A stretch of DNA of 64,000 bases from NCBI GenBank assembly GCA_934565655.1, contig CAKTIE010000009.1, positions 1-64,000 of the forward strand, in the 5' to 3' direction. Both the position numbers and the translations under genes were made by a program. The stretch's first letter is position 1; each line of letters begins with the position of its first letter. This document shows, one piece after another, positions 52,194 through 60,185 of the stretch. The notes beneath the pieces are model-generated. The model was not told where the DNA came from. It saw only the letters and a list, made by a program, of their open reading frames with translations, and did no database searches. Source of the DNA: an uncultured Oscillospiraceae bacterium (GTDB lineage: Bacteria > Bacillota > Clostridia > Oscillospirales > Oscillospiraceae).

Positions 52194-53543
52194 ATGGGTA
52201 AATTATTTGGTACGGACGGCATCCGCGGTGTCGTCGGTGAGAATCTGACGGCGGAGCTGGCCTTTCATGTGGGCCAGGCGGTGGCCGTCGTATTACAGGA
52301 GGAGCTGGGCCGTAAGCCGGTGATCACCATCGGCAAGGATACCCGCATCTCCTCGGATATGCTGGAGGCGGCCCTCAGCGCCGGTATCTGCTCAGTGGGC
52401 GGCGATGTGCTACTGCTGGGCACCATTCCCACGCCTGCCGTGGCCTTCCTGACGGTGCAGGAGCAGGCGGACGCCGGTGTGGTGATCTCCGCCAGCCACA
52501 ACCCCTATGAGCACAACGGCATCAAGGTGTTCAATGCCCAGGGCTATAAGCTGCCTGACGCCATGGAGGAGCGAGTGGAGGAGCTGATCCTGTCCGGTGC
52601 GAAGATGCCCGTCAAGACCGGCGGTGAGCTGGGCCGCTGCCGCAACGGCGCGCAGGAGATGCACGACGACTATGTGAACCATCTGATCGACACCATCGGC
52701 TGCGACCTGTCCGGGCTGCGTGTGCTGGTGGACTGCGCCAACGGCGCTGCCGCCGCGACGGCGCCCGACCTGTTCCAGCGTCTGCCGGTGATGGCGGACT
52801 TCATCAACATCGACCCCGACGGCGTCAACATCAACAACGGCTGCGGTTCCACCCATCTGGAGCATCTGGCCACCATGACCGTGGCAGGGAAGTACCAGCT
52901 GGGCATCGCCTTTGACGGCGACGCCGACCGGTGCCTGCTGGTGGATGAGAAGGGCCATACCATTGACGGCGACAAGATCATGGCGGTGTGCGGCCTGGCC
53001 CTGCGCCGGGACGGCAAGCTGACCAACAACGCCGTGGTGGCCACGGTCATGTCCAATCTGGGCCTGCACGAATTCTGCCGCAACGAGCATATCGACCTGG
53101 TCTGCACCGCCGTGGGTGACCGCCATGTGCTGGAAAAAATGGTGGAGTGCGACTACGCCATCGGCGGCGAGCAGTCCGGCCACATGATCTTCCGGGAGTA
53201 TGCCACCACCGGCGACGGCGAGCTGACGGCGCTGCAATTCCTGAAGGAACTGAAGGCGTCGGGAAAGCCCGCTTCCCAGCTGGCGGGCTGCTGCGCGCAG
53301 TATCCGCAGGAGCTGATCAACGTGGCGCTGTCCCACGCGCCGGGAGAGAAGGAGCGCGTCATGGCGTCTCCCGTGCTGGCGCAGGCGGTAAAGGAGCAGG
53401 AGGCGCTGCTGGGCAGCGAGGGCCGTATTCTGATCCGTCCCTCCGGCACCGAGGCGCTGATCCGCGTGATGGTGGAGGCCAAGACCGATGAAATTGCCCG
53501 CAAAGTGGCGGAGGATTTGTCGGAATTGGTGAAAAAACTCTGA
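52194..53543 (+). CDS. glmM: Phosphoglucosamine mutase
   Basis: A 449-residue phosphohexomutase. The active serine is in VISASHNPYEHNGIKVF near residue 100, the metal-binding loop is FDGDADRCLLVDEKG near 240 and the phosphate-binding loop is IRPSGTEALIRV near 423. It makes glucosamine-1-phosphate for cell-wall precursors. In most Firmicutes it follows cdaA-cdaR; here it follows ruvB by 15 bp. Confidence 0.95.
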   Translation: MGKLFGTDGIRGVVGENLTAELAFHVGQAVAVVLQEELGRKPVITIGKDTRISSDMLEAALSAGICSVGGDVLLLGTIPTPAVAFLTVQEQADAGVVISASHNPYEHNGIKVFNAQGYKLPDAMEERVEELILSGAKMPVKTGGELGRCRNGAQEMHDDYVNHLIDTIGCDLSGLRVLVDCANGAAAATAPDLFQRLPVMADFINIDPDGVNINNGCGSTHLEHLATMTVAGKYQLGIAFDGDADRCLLVDEKGHTIDGDKIMAVCGLALRRDGKLTNNAVVATVMSNLGLHEFCRNEHIDLVCTAVGDRHVLEKMVECDYAIGGEQSGHMIFREYATTGDGELTALQFLKELKASGKPASQLAGCCAQYPQELINVALSHAPGEKERVMASPVLAQAVKEQEALLGSEGRILIRPSGTEALIRVMVEAKTDEIARKVAEDLSELVKKL

Positions 53544-53579
53544 GAAAACGCAACTTTTTGACAAATTTTCGCGGACTGC

Positions 53580-53609
53580 TTGACAAATTCTTTATCGAAA
53601 AGGTATAAT
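53580..53609 (+). promoter_or_regulatory. Promoter immediately before the sigma factor gene
   Basis: Perfect TTGACA (53580-53585), 18-bp spacer, perfect TATAAT (53604-53609). The ATG begins five bases after the -10. A second TTGACAAATT lies 22 bp upstream (53558). Confidence 0.75.
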
Positions 53610-53614
53610 ACAAA

Positions 53615-54238
53615 ATGGTAAATAGCAAAGAGGCTAGTTTTGCCTATCTGGAGACACTGAGCGACGAGCAGCTGTGCGCCGCCTGCCAGACGGGAAACCG
53701 CAATGCCGAGGAGATCCTGGCGGCGCGGTATCACCGGTTGGTAAGAAGCGTCGCACGTCCCTACTTCTTGGCCGGCGGCGACAGTGAAGATCTGCTGCAG
53801 GAGGGAATGGTGGGCCTGATCAAGGCCATGCGGGAGTATGACCCGCAACAGACGGCATCGTTCTGTACGTTTGCCGAGGTCTGCATCCGCCGCCGCCTCT
53901 ATACGGTGCTGAAATCGGCATCCTCCGGAAAGCATCAGCCTCTGAACCAGGCAATTCCCCTGAATCCCTCATTCTTTGACGTCAGTCTCGCTTTTGCACA
54001 GGTCGACCCCGAGGTCCTGCTGATCGACAGAGAAAAAACTGCCGGTCTGTTGGAGTACACATGCAAACAGTTATCCGCCTTCGAAGCTGAGATTTTAGGG
54101 TACTATTTGGACGGTCTCACATGCCGAGAGATCGCAGAAACTGTTGGCAAGCCGCCGAAATCGGTGGAAAATGCTGTGCAGCGCATACGCCGCAAGATCG
54201 GGCGGCAACTTCAATCCGGCGATATCAGCAAAGGCTGA
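53615..54238 (+). CDS. sigH: RNA polymerase sigma factor, SigH-like
   Basis: A 207-residue sigma-70 family protein. Region 2 is GDSEDLLQEGMVGLIKAMREYD near residue 50, written as about 49-70, followed by FCTFAEVCIRRRLYTVLKSA. Region 4 has CREIAETVGKPPKSVENAVQRIRRKI. Length and sequence fit the sporulation sigma-H group, which acts at the entry to stationary phase. The -10 box ends only five bases before the ATG, so the mRNA may be leaderless; a weak AAAGG at 53599-53603 would serve if a longer transcript exists. Confidence 0.8.
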   Translation: MVNSKEASFAYLETLSDEQLCAACQTGNRNAEEILAARYHRLVRSVARPYFLAGGDSEDLLQEGMVGLIKAMREYDPQQTASFCTFAEVCIRRRLYTVLKSASSGKHQPLNQAIPLNPSFFDVSLAFAQVDPEVLLIDREKTAGLLEYTCKQLSAFEAEILGYYLDGLTCREIAETVGKPPKSVENAVQRIRRKIGRQLQSGDISKG

Positions 54239-54276
54239 ACGCAATATATTTCATTTCTCAAAGAGAGGGTAAAATC

Positions 54277-54555
54277 ATGTACGAAGACAAGACTTTAGTT
54301 TGCAAAGAGTGTGGCAAGGAATTCGTTTTCACCGCCGGTGAGCAGGAGTTCTATGCTGAGCGCGGCTTCCAGAACGAGCCCCAGCGCTGCAAGTCCTGCC
54401 GCGACGCTCGCAAGAACGCTGCCCGCGGTCCCCGTGAGTATTTCACCGCTGTCTGTGCTGCCTGCGGCGGCGAGGCCAAGGTTCCCTTCGAGCCCAAGTC
54501 CGATCGTCCCGTGTATTGCAGCGACTGCTTCGCCAAGATGCGTCAGAACGGCTAA
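54277..54555 (+). CDS. Zinc-ribbon protein with two CxxC pairs
   Basis: A 92-residue protein. The N-terminal ribbon is CKECGKEF near residue 9 and CKSCRDAR near 38; the C-terminal one is CAACGGEA near 61 and CSDCFAKM near 82. Small double zinc-ribbon proteins of this kind are common and highly expressed in Clostridia, but no function is assigned. Codons here are strikingly uniform (AAG, GCT, CGC), consistent with high expression. AGAGAGGG precedes the ATG. Confidence 0.85.
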   Translation: MYEDKTLVCKECGKEFVFTAGEQEFYAERGFQNEPQRCKSCRDARKNAARGPREYFTAVCAACGGEAKVPFEPKSDRPVYCSDCFAKMRQNG

Positions 54556-54585
54556 TTCCTGAACCACACACATTGCTTTGATACA

Positions 54586-54621
54586 AAGCGCCGGCACACG
54601 GAAGTGTGCCGGCGCTTTTTG
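54586..54621 (+). terminator. Terminator after the zinc-ribbon gene
   Basis: A perfect 14-bp stem (54586-54599 with 54604-54617) followed by a T-run. Confidence 0.9.
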
Positions 54622-54648
54622 CGTGTATAAAATGATAGGGAAGGGGGG

Positions 54649-55293
54649 TCATCTGCTGACCGCGCCCTCTACGATCAGCGTCATGTGGTCGGTGTACTTC
54701 TGCAGCGTCTGACACACCGCGTCGGCGTCGCCGGCAATGGTGCTGTCCAGCATCTGGCGGAAGGTTTCGGCCTCCGCGCCGCGCTCTTTGACGTTGGCGG
54801 CGTAGATATGCCGCAGCAGCGTCTGCTGTCCCTGAATGGCCAGCATATGCCGGTCCAGCCGGCGGTTGCCGCAGTTGTGATAGTAAGTCCCCAGGAATTC
54901 CTTGACGGCCATGACTTCATCATGGGGATTCGCGGCGTGAACGTATTCCTCCAGCCGCTCCTTCAATTCGCTGACAATAACCTCCCGGTCGCCGTTGACC
55001 ATGGCCAGACGGATGGCGGCACAGTGCAGCGTCATGGCCAGCTGCTGGATCTCCAGCACGTCGTGAGGCTCCAGCGAAATGATGTGAGCGCCTACGTTGT
55101 TTTCGTAGACCACCAGCCCCTCCTGCTGCAAACGGTTGATGGCTTCCCGGATGGGCGTACAGCTGACGCCGATCTGGTTTTGCAATTCATTGACATTGAG
55201 CTTTGAGCCGAGGGGGAGCTTCATCTGAATGATGGCTTCCCGCAGCTTTTCATAGACCATGTCCACCAAAGAACGCTTCTTGATCGAGAGCAT
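54649..55293 (-). CDS. GntR-family regulator with FCD domain
   Basis: A 214-residue FadR-type regulator. The N-terminal winged helix (VYEKLREAIIQMKLPLGSKL, then CTPIREAINRLQQEGLV) is followed by an all-helical FCD ligand domain with conserved histidines (YYHNCGNRRLDRHML) that bind a metal and an organic acid in relatives. The ATG at 55293 follows GGAGG. Its own promoter and the divergent B3/B4 promoter both contain CTTGCAAG dyads. Effector unknown. Confidence 0.88.
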   Translation of the reverse strand: MLSIKKRSLVDMVYEKLREAIIQMKLPLGSKLNVNELQNQIGVSCTPIREAINRLQQEGLVVYENNVGAHIISLEPHDVLEIQQLAMTLHCAAIRLAMVNGDREVIVSELKERLEEYVHAANPHDEVMAVKEFLGTYYHNCGNRRLDRHMLAIQGQQTLLRHIYAANVKERGAEAETFRQMLDSTIAGDADAVCQTLQKYTDHMTLIVEGAVSR

Positions 55294-55312
55294 ACTTGCC
55301 TCCAAATGTTGC

Positions 55313-55326
55313 TTCTTGCAAGATAT
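55313..55326. promoter_or_regulatory. FCD-regulator operator, copy 1
   Basis: TTCTTGCAAGATAT with the 8-bp palindromic core CTTGCAAG (55315-55322), about 20 bp before the regulator start. It matches the core of the perfect palindrome at 55435-55450. Confidence 0.65.
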
Positions 55327-55408
55327 AAGTTATTATAGGCATTATCCACAAAAAAATCAAGAGGAAATTTCGGCTTCACACAAATTATGAGAAAATTGCT
55401 TTTTGGGG

Positions 55409-55436
55409 TTGCATAAAATTAAAATCGTGCTATGAT
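55409..55436 (+). promoter_or_regulatory. Promoter of the B3/B4-domain gene
   Basis: TTGCAT (55409-55414), 16-bp spacer, TATGAT (55431-55436), running straight into operator copy 2. Confidence 0.6.
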
Positions 55437-55450
55437 ATCTTGCAAGATAT
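55435..55450. promoter_or_regulatory. FCD-regulator operator, copy 2 (perfect palindrome)
   Basis: ATATCTTGCAAGATAT is a perfect 16-bp palindrome. It overlaps the end of the -10 and the likely start site, so binding would repress the B3/B4 gene. Confidence 0.75.
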
Positions 55451-55495
55451 TAAATTTTGCTTTAAAGCAGTGAAATGCCAAAAGGAGGAGACGTT

Positions 55496-56209
55496 ATGTA
55501 CTATCAGGTGTCAAAAGAATTCTTCGAGAAGCTGCCCAATGCCTATTTCGGCGCGGTAGCCGTCCGGGGACTGGACAACACCCGCGAGATCCCGGAGCTG
55601 GAGCAGATGCTGGCGGAGAATGTGGCCGCCTGTGAAGCGTATTTTACCGGAAAAAAGCCCAAGGAGACGGAGGACATCGTGCCTTACCGCACCGCCTTTA
55701 CCGCGCTGGGCATCAACCCCAATAAGTTCATGTGCTCCATCGAGGCGCTGCTGACTCGCATTGCCAAGGGCAAGGGCTTCCCCCATATCAACGCCGCCGT
55801 GGATCTGGGCAACGCCGTGTCCATCAAGCACCGCCTGCCCATGGGCGCCCACGATCTGGACACCATTGACGAGGGGTTGGACGTCCGTCTGGCCGGGGAA
55901 GGGGATACCTTTATCCCCTTCGGCAGCACCGAGGAGGAGACTCCCGACGCGGGTGAGGCGGTCTACGCCTCCAGCAAGGAGATCCGCACCCGCCGCTGGA
56001 CATGGCGTCAGTCGGAGCGGGGCAAGATCACCGAGGAGACCAAGGCTATCCTGTTCCCCATCGACGGCTTCTCCGACGTGAACCAGGAGGAGGTCCACAA
56101 GGCCGCCGACGAGCTGATCGAGCTGCTGCACCGCTATTTCGGCGACGGCATCCAGATCGAGGTGGGCTACGTCAGCAAGGAGCAGCCCCGTTTCGAGTTC
56201 TTCAAGTAA
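55496..56209 (+). CDS. B3/B4 tRNA-binding domain protein
   Basis: A 237-residue protein with the B3/B4 domain of phenylalanyl-tRNA synthetase beta chains (YRTAFTALGINPNKFMCSIEAL, residues about 69-90, then INAAVDLGNAVSIKHRLPMGAHDLD). Stand-alone B3/B4 proteins are thought to edit or bind aminoacyl groups, but this is not settled. The start ATG at 55496 has AAAGGAGGAG before it. It is controlled, by position, by the divergent GntR/FCD protein. Confidence 0.82.
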   Translation: MYYQVSKEFFEKLPNAYFGAVAVRGLDNTREIPELEQMLAENVAACEAYFTGKKPKETEDIVPYRTAFTALGINPNKFMCSIEALLTRIAKGKGFPHINAAVDLGNAVSIKHRLPMGAHDLDTIDEGLDVRLAGEGDTFIPFGSTEEETPDAGEAVYASSKEIRTRRWTWRQSERGKITEETKAILFPIDGFSDVNQEEVHKAADELIELLHRYFGDGIQIEVGYVSKEQPRFEFFK

Positions 56210-56218
56210 GAGCAGCAT

Positions 56219-56259
56219 AAAAAGAAACACCTTTCGCCGGACGAAAGGTGTTTCTTTTT
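56219..56259. terminator. Bidirectional terminator, B3/B4 gene and selD
   Basis: A perfect 16-bp stem (56221-56236 with 56242-56257) with A- and T-runs lies between convergent genes. Confidence 0.85.
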
Positions 56260-56269
56260 ATGCGTTTTG

Positions 56270-57307
56270 TTACTCCAGAATGATCCAGTTCTCTTCACGC
56301 TCCGTTACATAGCCTACGGCAGCGGCGTTGGGGATGGCGTCCTGCAGCTCCCGCAGACAGGCGTCCGCATCGGCGGCGTCCACCGCCATCAGCAGGCCGC
56401 CGCTGGTCTGGGGATCGTACAGCAGATCCTGCATGGTGCGGCTGACACCATTGCGGACGGTGACGCCCGCCTCGGCATAGTCCCGGTTACGGTAGGCCCC
56501 GGCAGGGAGGAAGCCCATATCGGCGAATTCCCACGCCTCCGGGTGGAAGGGAACGCTCCGGCTCTGGATGTGTACCGTGCAGTTGCTGCCCTGTGCCATC
56601 TCGAAGCTGTGGCCCAGCAGGGCGAAGCCCGTCACGTCGGTGCAGCTGTGGACACGGTACTTCACCATGATGTCCCGGGCCGCTTTGTTCAGCGTGGCCA
56701 TCTGACGGTAGATGCGGTCCATCACGCCGCTGTCCACCAGTCCCGCTTTGGCGGCGGTGGTCAGTACGCCCACGCCCAGGGGCTTGGTCAGGAGCAGCAC
56801 GTCGCTGGGCTTTGCGCCGCTGTTGGTCAGGATGCGGCCGGGATGCACGAAGCCGGACACCGCCAGACCGTAGATGGGCTCCGCGCCGTGGATGGTGTGG
56901 CCGCCGGTGATGATGACGCCCGCCTCATAGGCCTTGTCATAGCCGCCCCGCAGCAGCTCCTGCACCATATCGGCGGTCATGGCCTCAGGGATGCACATGA
57001 TGTTCAGTGCCAGCTTCGGTTCGCCGCCCATGGCGTATACGTCGCTGATGGCGTTGGCCGCGGCGATCTGCCCATACAGGAAGGGATCGTCCACGATAGG
57101 CGGGAAGAAATCCGTGGTCTGCACCAGCGCCGTATTCTCGTCCAGATAGTACACGCTGGCATCGTCGGACTTGTCAAAGCCCACCAGCAGCCGGGGGTCG
57201 CTGTGGGTGCGGAAGCCCTCCAGCAGCTGCACCAGCGTTCCTGCGCCCACCTTTGCGCCGCATCCGGCGCAGGAGGCAAGCTTTGTCAGCTTCACTTCTG
57301 TTTCCAT
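56270..57307 (-). CDS. selD: Selenide, water dikinase
   Basis: A 345-residue SelD. The catalytic site is SCAGCGAK, where Cys16 and Lys19 match Cys17 and Lys20 of the E. coli enzyme; this form has cysteine, not selenocysteine. Later motifs are TTDFFPPIVDDP, ANAISDVYAMGG, GGHTIHG and DPQTSGGLL. It makes selenophosphate from selenide and ATP for selenocysteine, selenouridine or the selenium cofactor of molybdenum hydroxylases. It is the last gene of yedE-tusA-DUF3343-selD, two bases after DUF3343. Confidence 0.96.
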   Translation of the reverse strand: METEVKLTKLASCAGCGAKVGAGTLVQLLEGFRTHSDPRLLVGFDKSDDASVYYLDENTALVQTTDFFPPIVDDPFLYGQIAAANAISDVYAMGGEPKLALNIMCIPEAMTADMVQELLRGGYDKAYEAGVIITGGHTIHGAEPIYGLAVSGFVHPGRILTNSGAKPSDVLLLTKPLGVGVLTTAAKAGLVDSGVMDRIYRQMATLNKAARDIMVKYRVHSCTDVTGFALLGHSFEMAQGSNCTVHIQSRSVPFHPEAWEFADMGFLPAGAYRNRDYAEAGVTVRNGVSRTMQDLLYDPQTSGGLLMAVDAADADACLRELQDAIPNAAAVGYVTEREENWIILE

Positions 57308-57309
57308 GG

Positions 57310-57561
57310 TCAGCCCTCCGCTTCATCCGTGTGATACACGGCGCTATATCCTGTGCCGTCCCAGGCGGCCACCTGTTCGATCTCCTCAAGGCAGGCGTCA
57401 ACCGGGGAGAGGTAGTCCTCCTCGCACCGGACGCAGGTGCCGCAGCTGCTGCTCAGGTCTCTCGGTACCGGCATCATGCGGCAGGAGATGCTCCGTTCAC
57501 CGCACAGCTGCTTATACCGCACCGCGCCGAAGTGGGAGAAAAAGGTCACAATGTACGTCAC
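57310..57561 (-). CDS. DUF3343 protein, putative selenium carrier, copy 2
   Basis: An 83-residue DUF3343 protein (MTYIVTFFSHFGAVRYKQL, RMMPVPRDLSSSCGTCVRCEE). The SSCGTCVR segment contains the family's likely carrier cysteine. The start is GTG at 57561, which overlaps the TusA-like stop (GTGA); an earlier frame start inside tusA is not needed. It lies directly upstream of selD, so delivery of selenium to SelD is a reasonable but unproven role. Confidence 0.85.
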   Translation of the reverse strand: MTYIVTFFSHFGAVRYKQLCGERSISCRMMPVPRDLSSSCGTCVRCEEDYLSPVDACLEEIEQVAAWDGTGYSAVYHTDEAEG

Positions 57562-57764
57562 TTGGTAAAGGTCAGCGTCCACTCGCCATCCTTTTCATCT
57601 ACGGCCACCTGATAGCCCTGATGCTGGGCGTAGCGGGTGGTGTTCTCCCGGGAGGCGTGGTTGTCCACGATGATCTGATAGGCGTTTTCCTTGCTCTCCA
57701 TAGCGCTGCGCAGCAGCACCACGGGTTCGGGGCAGGAAAGACCCCGTGTGTCGATGATTTTCAT
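57558..57764 (-). CDS. TusA-like sulfur/selenium carrier protein
   Basis: A 68-residue TusA/SirA-family protein. It starts MKIIDTRGLSCPEPVVLL, with the carrier Cys11 in the CPxP motif. TusA proteins carry persulfide; selenium-locus versions (N-terminal part of YedF) are assumed to carry selenium. Only the TusA domain is present here, without the DsrE-like half of YedF. It lies 12 bp after yedE and overlaps DUF3343. Confidence 0.88.
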   Translation of the reverse strand: MKIIDTRGLSCPEPVVLLRSAMESKENAYQIIVDNHASRENTTRYAQHQGYQVAVDEKDGEWTLTFTK

Positions 57765-57776
57765 ATTGGTATCTCC

Positions 57777-58859
57777 TTATTTCTTCTTGAAGGTGTTCAG
57801 GCAGGCGATCACCGCCACCACGGCGATGCCCAGCAGTACGGCAACCTTACCGGCAGCGGTGGGGCCGTCGGCACTGGAGGCCAGACCGAAGTTGTGGCAG
57901 AAGGCCGCGCCCACGATCAGGCCCATCACGGTGACGGCGCTGTCGGAGTTGCCCTCGCCGGACATGACCAGCTGGCGCAGCGGGCAGCCGCCCAGCAGCA
58001 CGCAGCCAAAGCCCACCAGCAGCATGCCCAGGCAGTTCCACAGACCGTCGGTATGGGCGATAGGCTGGCCCTCGAAGCCCAGATGGAAGAAGGTGGCCTC
58101 GCCCACGCCGTTGAGGATCAGGTTGCAGACCAGCGCGCTGACCAGAATGGCGCCGAAGCCCATCAGCAGCTTGGGCTCGCGGAACAGCACGATATCACGG
58201 ATGCCGCCCACCATGCACAGGCGGGTACGCTGGGCCAGAGCGCCCACGATGAGACCGGCGATCAGGCTGATGGCCACCGCGGCATGCTTGGCGCCGGGGC
58301 CGCCGCCCGTTTCGGTAAAGAAGATAAAGGCGGGAGCTGCCACCAGCAGGATAAATACCACCACCTGAATGGCGGGGAAGATCACGCCGTCCAGCTTGGT
58401 CTGGGTATAGGTACGCTTCAGGGAATAGCCCCGCTTCAGGAAGAACACACCGGCCAGAATGCCCAGCGCAAAGCCAAGCAGGCCCAGCAGGGCGTTCAGG
58501 TCGCCGCCCGCTAGACGCAGGATCATGCGGAAGGGGCAGCCCAGGAACATCAGGCAGCCCACCATCACGAAGAAGCCCAGCACAAAGCGGGTGACGGGTG
58601 CGCTGCCGCCCTTGGCGGAGAACTCCTTTTTGCACAGGGCCACGATGAAGCTGCCCAGCACCAGACCGATGATCTCCGGCCGGATGTACTGCACGGCGGC
58701 GGCACGGTGCAGGCCCAGACCACCGGCGGTATCCCGCAGGAAACAGGCGATGCAGAAGCCCATATTGGAGGGATTGCCGAAAAAGACCAGCAGCGAGGCA
58801 ATGACGCCGATGATCAGTCCGGCGATGACGATTTGGATTCGTTCGCGTTTGACACTCAT
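57777..58859 (-). CDS. yedE: YedE family putative selenium transporter
   Basis: A 360-residue membrane protein with about nine to ten helices. Two YeeE/YedE repeats carry the paired cysteine motifs FCIACFLRD near residue 37 and LGCPFRM near 110 in the first half, and RLCMVGG and LGGCPLRQLV in the second. Members of the family carry thiosulfate; those beside selD are thought to move selenium compounds. The ATG at 58859 is chosen over a longer frame to 58934. It is first in its operon and divergent from the desulfurase gene. Confidence 0.9.
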   Translation of the reverse strand: MSVKRERIQIVIAGLIIGVIASLLVFFGNPSNMGFCIACFLRDTAGGLGLHRAAAVQYIRPEIIGLVLGSFIVALCKKEFSAKGGSAPVTRFVLGFFVMVGCLMFLGCPFRMILRLAGGDLNALLGLLGFALGILAGVFFLKRGYSLKRTYTQTKLDGVIFPAIQVVVFILLVAAPAFIFFTETGGGPGAKHAAVAISLIAGLIVGALAQRTRLCMVGGIRDIVLFREPKLLMGFGAILVSALVCNLILNGVGEATFFHLGFEGQPIAHTDGLWNCLGMLLVGFGCVLLGGCPLRQLVMSGEGNSDSAVTVMGLIVGAAFCHNFGLASSADGPTAAGKVAVLLGIAVVAVIACLNTFKKK

Positions 58860-58959
58860 GTTGGATTTTTCTCCTCTTATATATAGAATCTTATCATAAC
58901 ATACCACCATAGCCAACAAAATGTCCAATATCAATTATAGATATATCCTCTAAAAAAAT

Positions 58960-58988
58960 TTGATTTTCCAATAAATGTGTGGTAAGCT
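58960..58988 (+). promoter_or_regulatory. Possible promoter of the desulfurase-lysR pair
   Basis: TTGATT (58960-58965), 17-bp spacer, TAAGCT (58983-58988). The 162-bp AT-rich gap between yedE and this gene should also hold the yedE promoter and a LysR site, but I cannot define them. Confidence 0.45.
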
Positions 58989-59021
58989 AATAAATAGTAA
59001 GGGAAAAAGGAGGGCGGAAGC

Positions 59022-60185
59022 GTGGAACGGATCTATCTGGACAATGCCAGTACAAGCTTTCCCAAAGCGCCCGGCGTGGCGGAGGCGGTGTACCATTATA
59101 TCAGCGACTGCGGCTGCAACATCAACCGCGGCGGCTATGACGAAGCCTATCAGGCGGAGGAGACGGTGCTGCATACCCGCCAGCTGCTGACGGAGCTGTT
59201 CCACGGCCCCGATTGCCGGAACGTGGTGTTTACCCGCAATATTACCGAAAGCCTGAACGTATTGCTGAAGGGCTTTCTGAAGCCTGGGGACCATGTGCTG
59301 GTCTCCGCCATGGAGCACAATGCCGTCATGCGGCCGCTGACCCAGCTTCAGGCACAGGGCGTCACCTTTGACCGCATTCCCTGCGCGCCGGACGGTACGC
59401 TGGACACCGCCGCCATGGAGGGTCTGCTGCGGCCCGATACCCGCGCCGTGGTGATGCTCCACGCCAGCAACGTCTGCGGCACGGTGCTGCTCGCCGGAGA
59501 GGTGGGAGCCTTCTGCCATGCCCACGGCCTGAAATTCATATTGGATACCGCACAGACGGCGGGCGTACTGCCCATCGACATGGAGGCCATGCACATCGAC
59601 GCCCTGGCCTTTACCGGCCATAAGGGCCTGCTTGGCCCTCAGGGTGTAGGCGGATTTATCCTCCGGCCGGACATGGTGCCGCTGGTGGAGCCGCTGATCG
59701 CCGGCGGCACCGGCAGCGTCAGCCATGAGGAGCGTATGCCGTCCTTCATGCCGGATAAGTTCGAGGCGGGCACCATGAACCTGCCGGGGATCATGGGCCT
59801 CCATGCGGCCCTCTGCTGGCTGAAGGGGGAGACCATCGACGCCGTCCGTACCCACGAGCTGGCGCTGACGAAGCGGTTCCTCGCCGGTGCGCTGTCAATC
59901 CAGAACCTGCGGGTGGTGGGCCGCCGCGATGTGACGGGCCGGGTAGGCGTGGTGTCCGTAGCGCCGGAAAATGCCGATCCGGCATTGGTGGCTGACGCCC
60001 TGGGACAGGAGTACGGCATTATGGTGCGTGTGGGCCTTCACTGCGCGCCCAATGCCCACAGGACGCTGGGGACTTACCCCACCGGCACCATCCGCTTTTC
60101 CTTCGGCTGGCACAATACGCCCCGGCAGGTGGACATGGCCTTGAGCGCTTTGTGCGAGCTGTGCGGGAGGGCAACATGGAATTAA
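59022..60185 (+). CDS. Cysteine desulfurase family aminotransferase, copy 2 (selenium locus)
   Basis: A 387-residue class V PLP enzyme. It starts at GTG 59022 (MERIYLDNASTSFPKAP) after AAAAGGAGGG. The PLP lysine is in FTGHKGLLGPQGVG near residue 204, and the cysteine in GLHCAPNAHRTLGT near 336 would carry sulfur or selenium. It resembles copy 1 at 32661-33788. Beside selD it probably supplies selenide from selenocysteine or cysteine-derived persulfide. Its end overlaps the lysR start by ten bases. Confidence 0.9.
   Translation: MERIYLDNASTSFPKAPGVAEAVYHYISDCGCNINRGGYDEAYQAEETVLHTRQLLTELFHGPDCRNVVFTRNITESLNVLLKGFLKPGDHVLVSAMEHNAVMRPLTQLQAQGVTFDRIPCAPDGTLDTAAMEGLLRPDTRAVVMLHASNVCGTVLLAGEVGAFCHAHGLKFILDTAQTAGVLPIDMEAMHIDALAFTGHKGLLGPQGVGGFILRPDMVPLVEPLIAGGTGSVSHEERMPSFMPDKFEAGTMNLPGIMGLHAALCWLKGETIDAVRTHELALTKRFLAGALSIQNLRVVGRRDVTGRVGVVSVAPENADPALVADALGQEYGIMVRVGLHCAPNAHRTLGTYPTGTIRFSFGWHNTPRQVDMALSALCELCGRATWN

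Noticed and set aside
56270..57307. Selenocysteine in SelD
   Set aside because: The active-site position is a normal TGC codon and there is no in-frame TGA in the gene.
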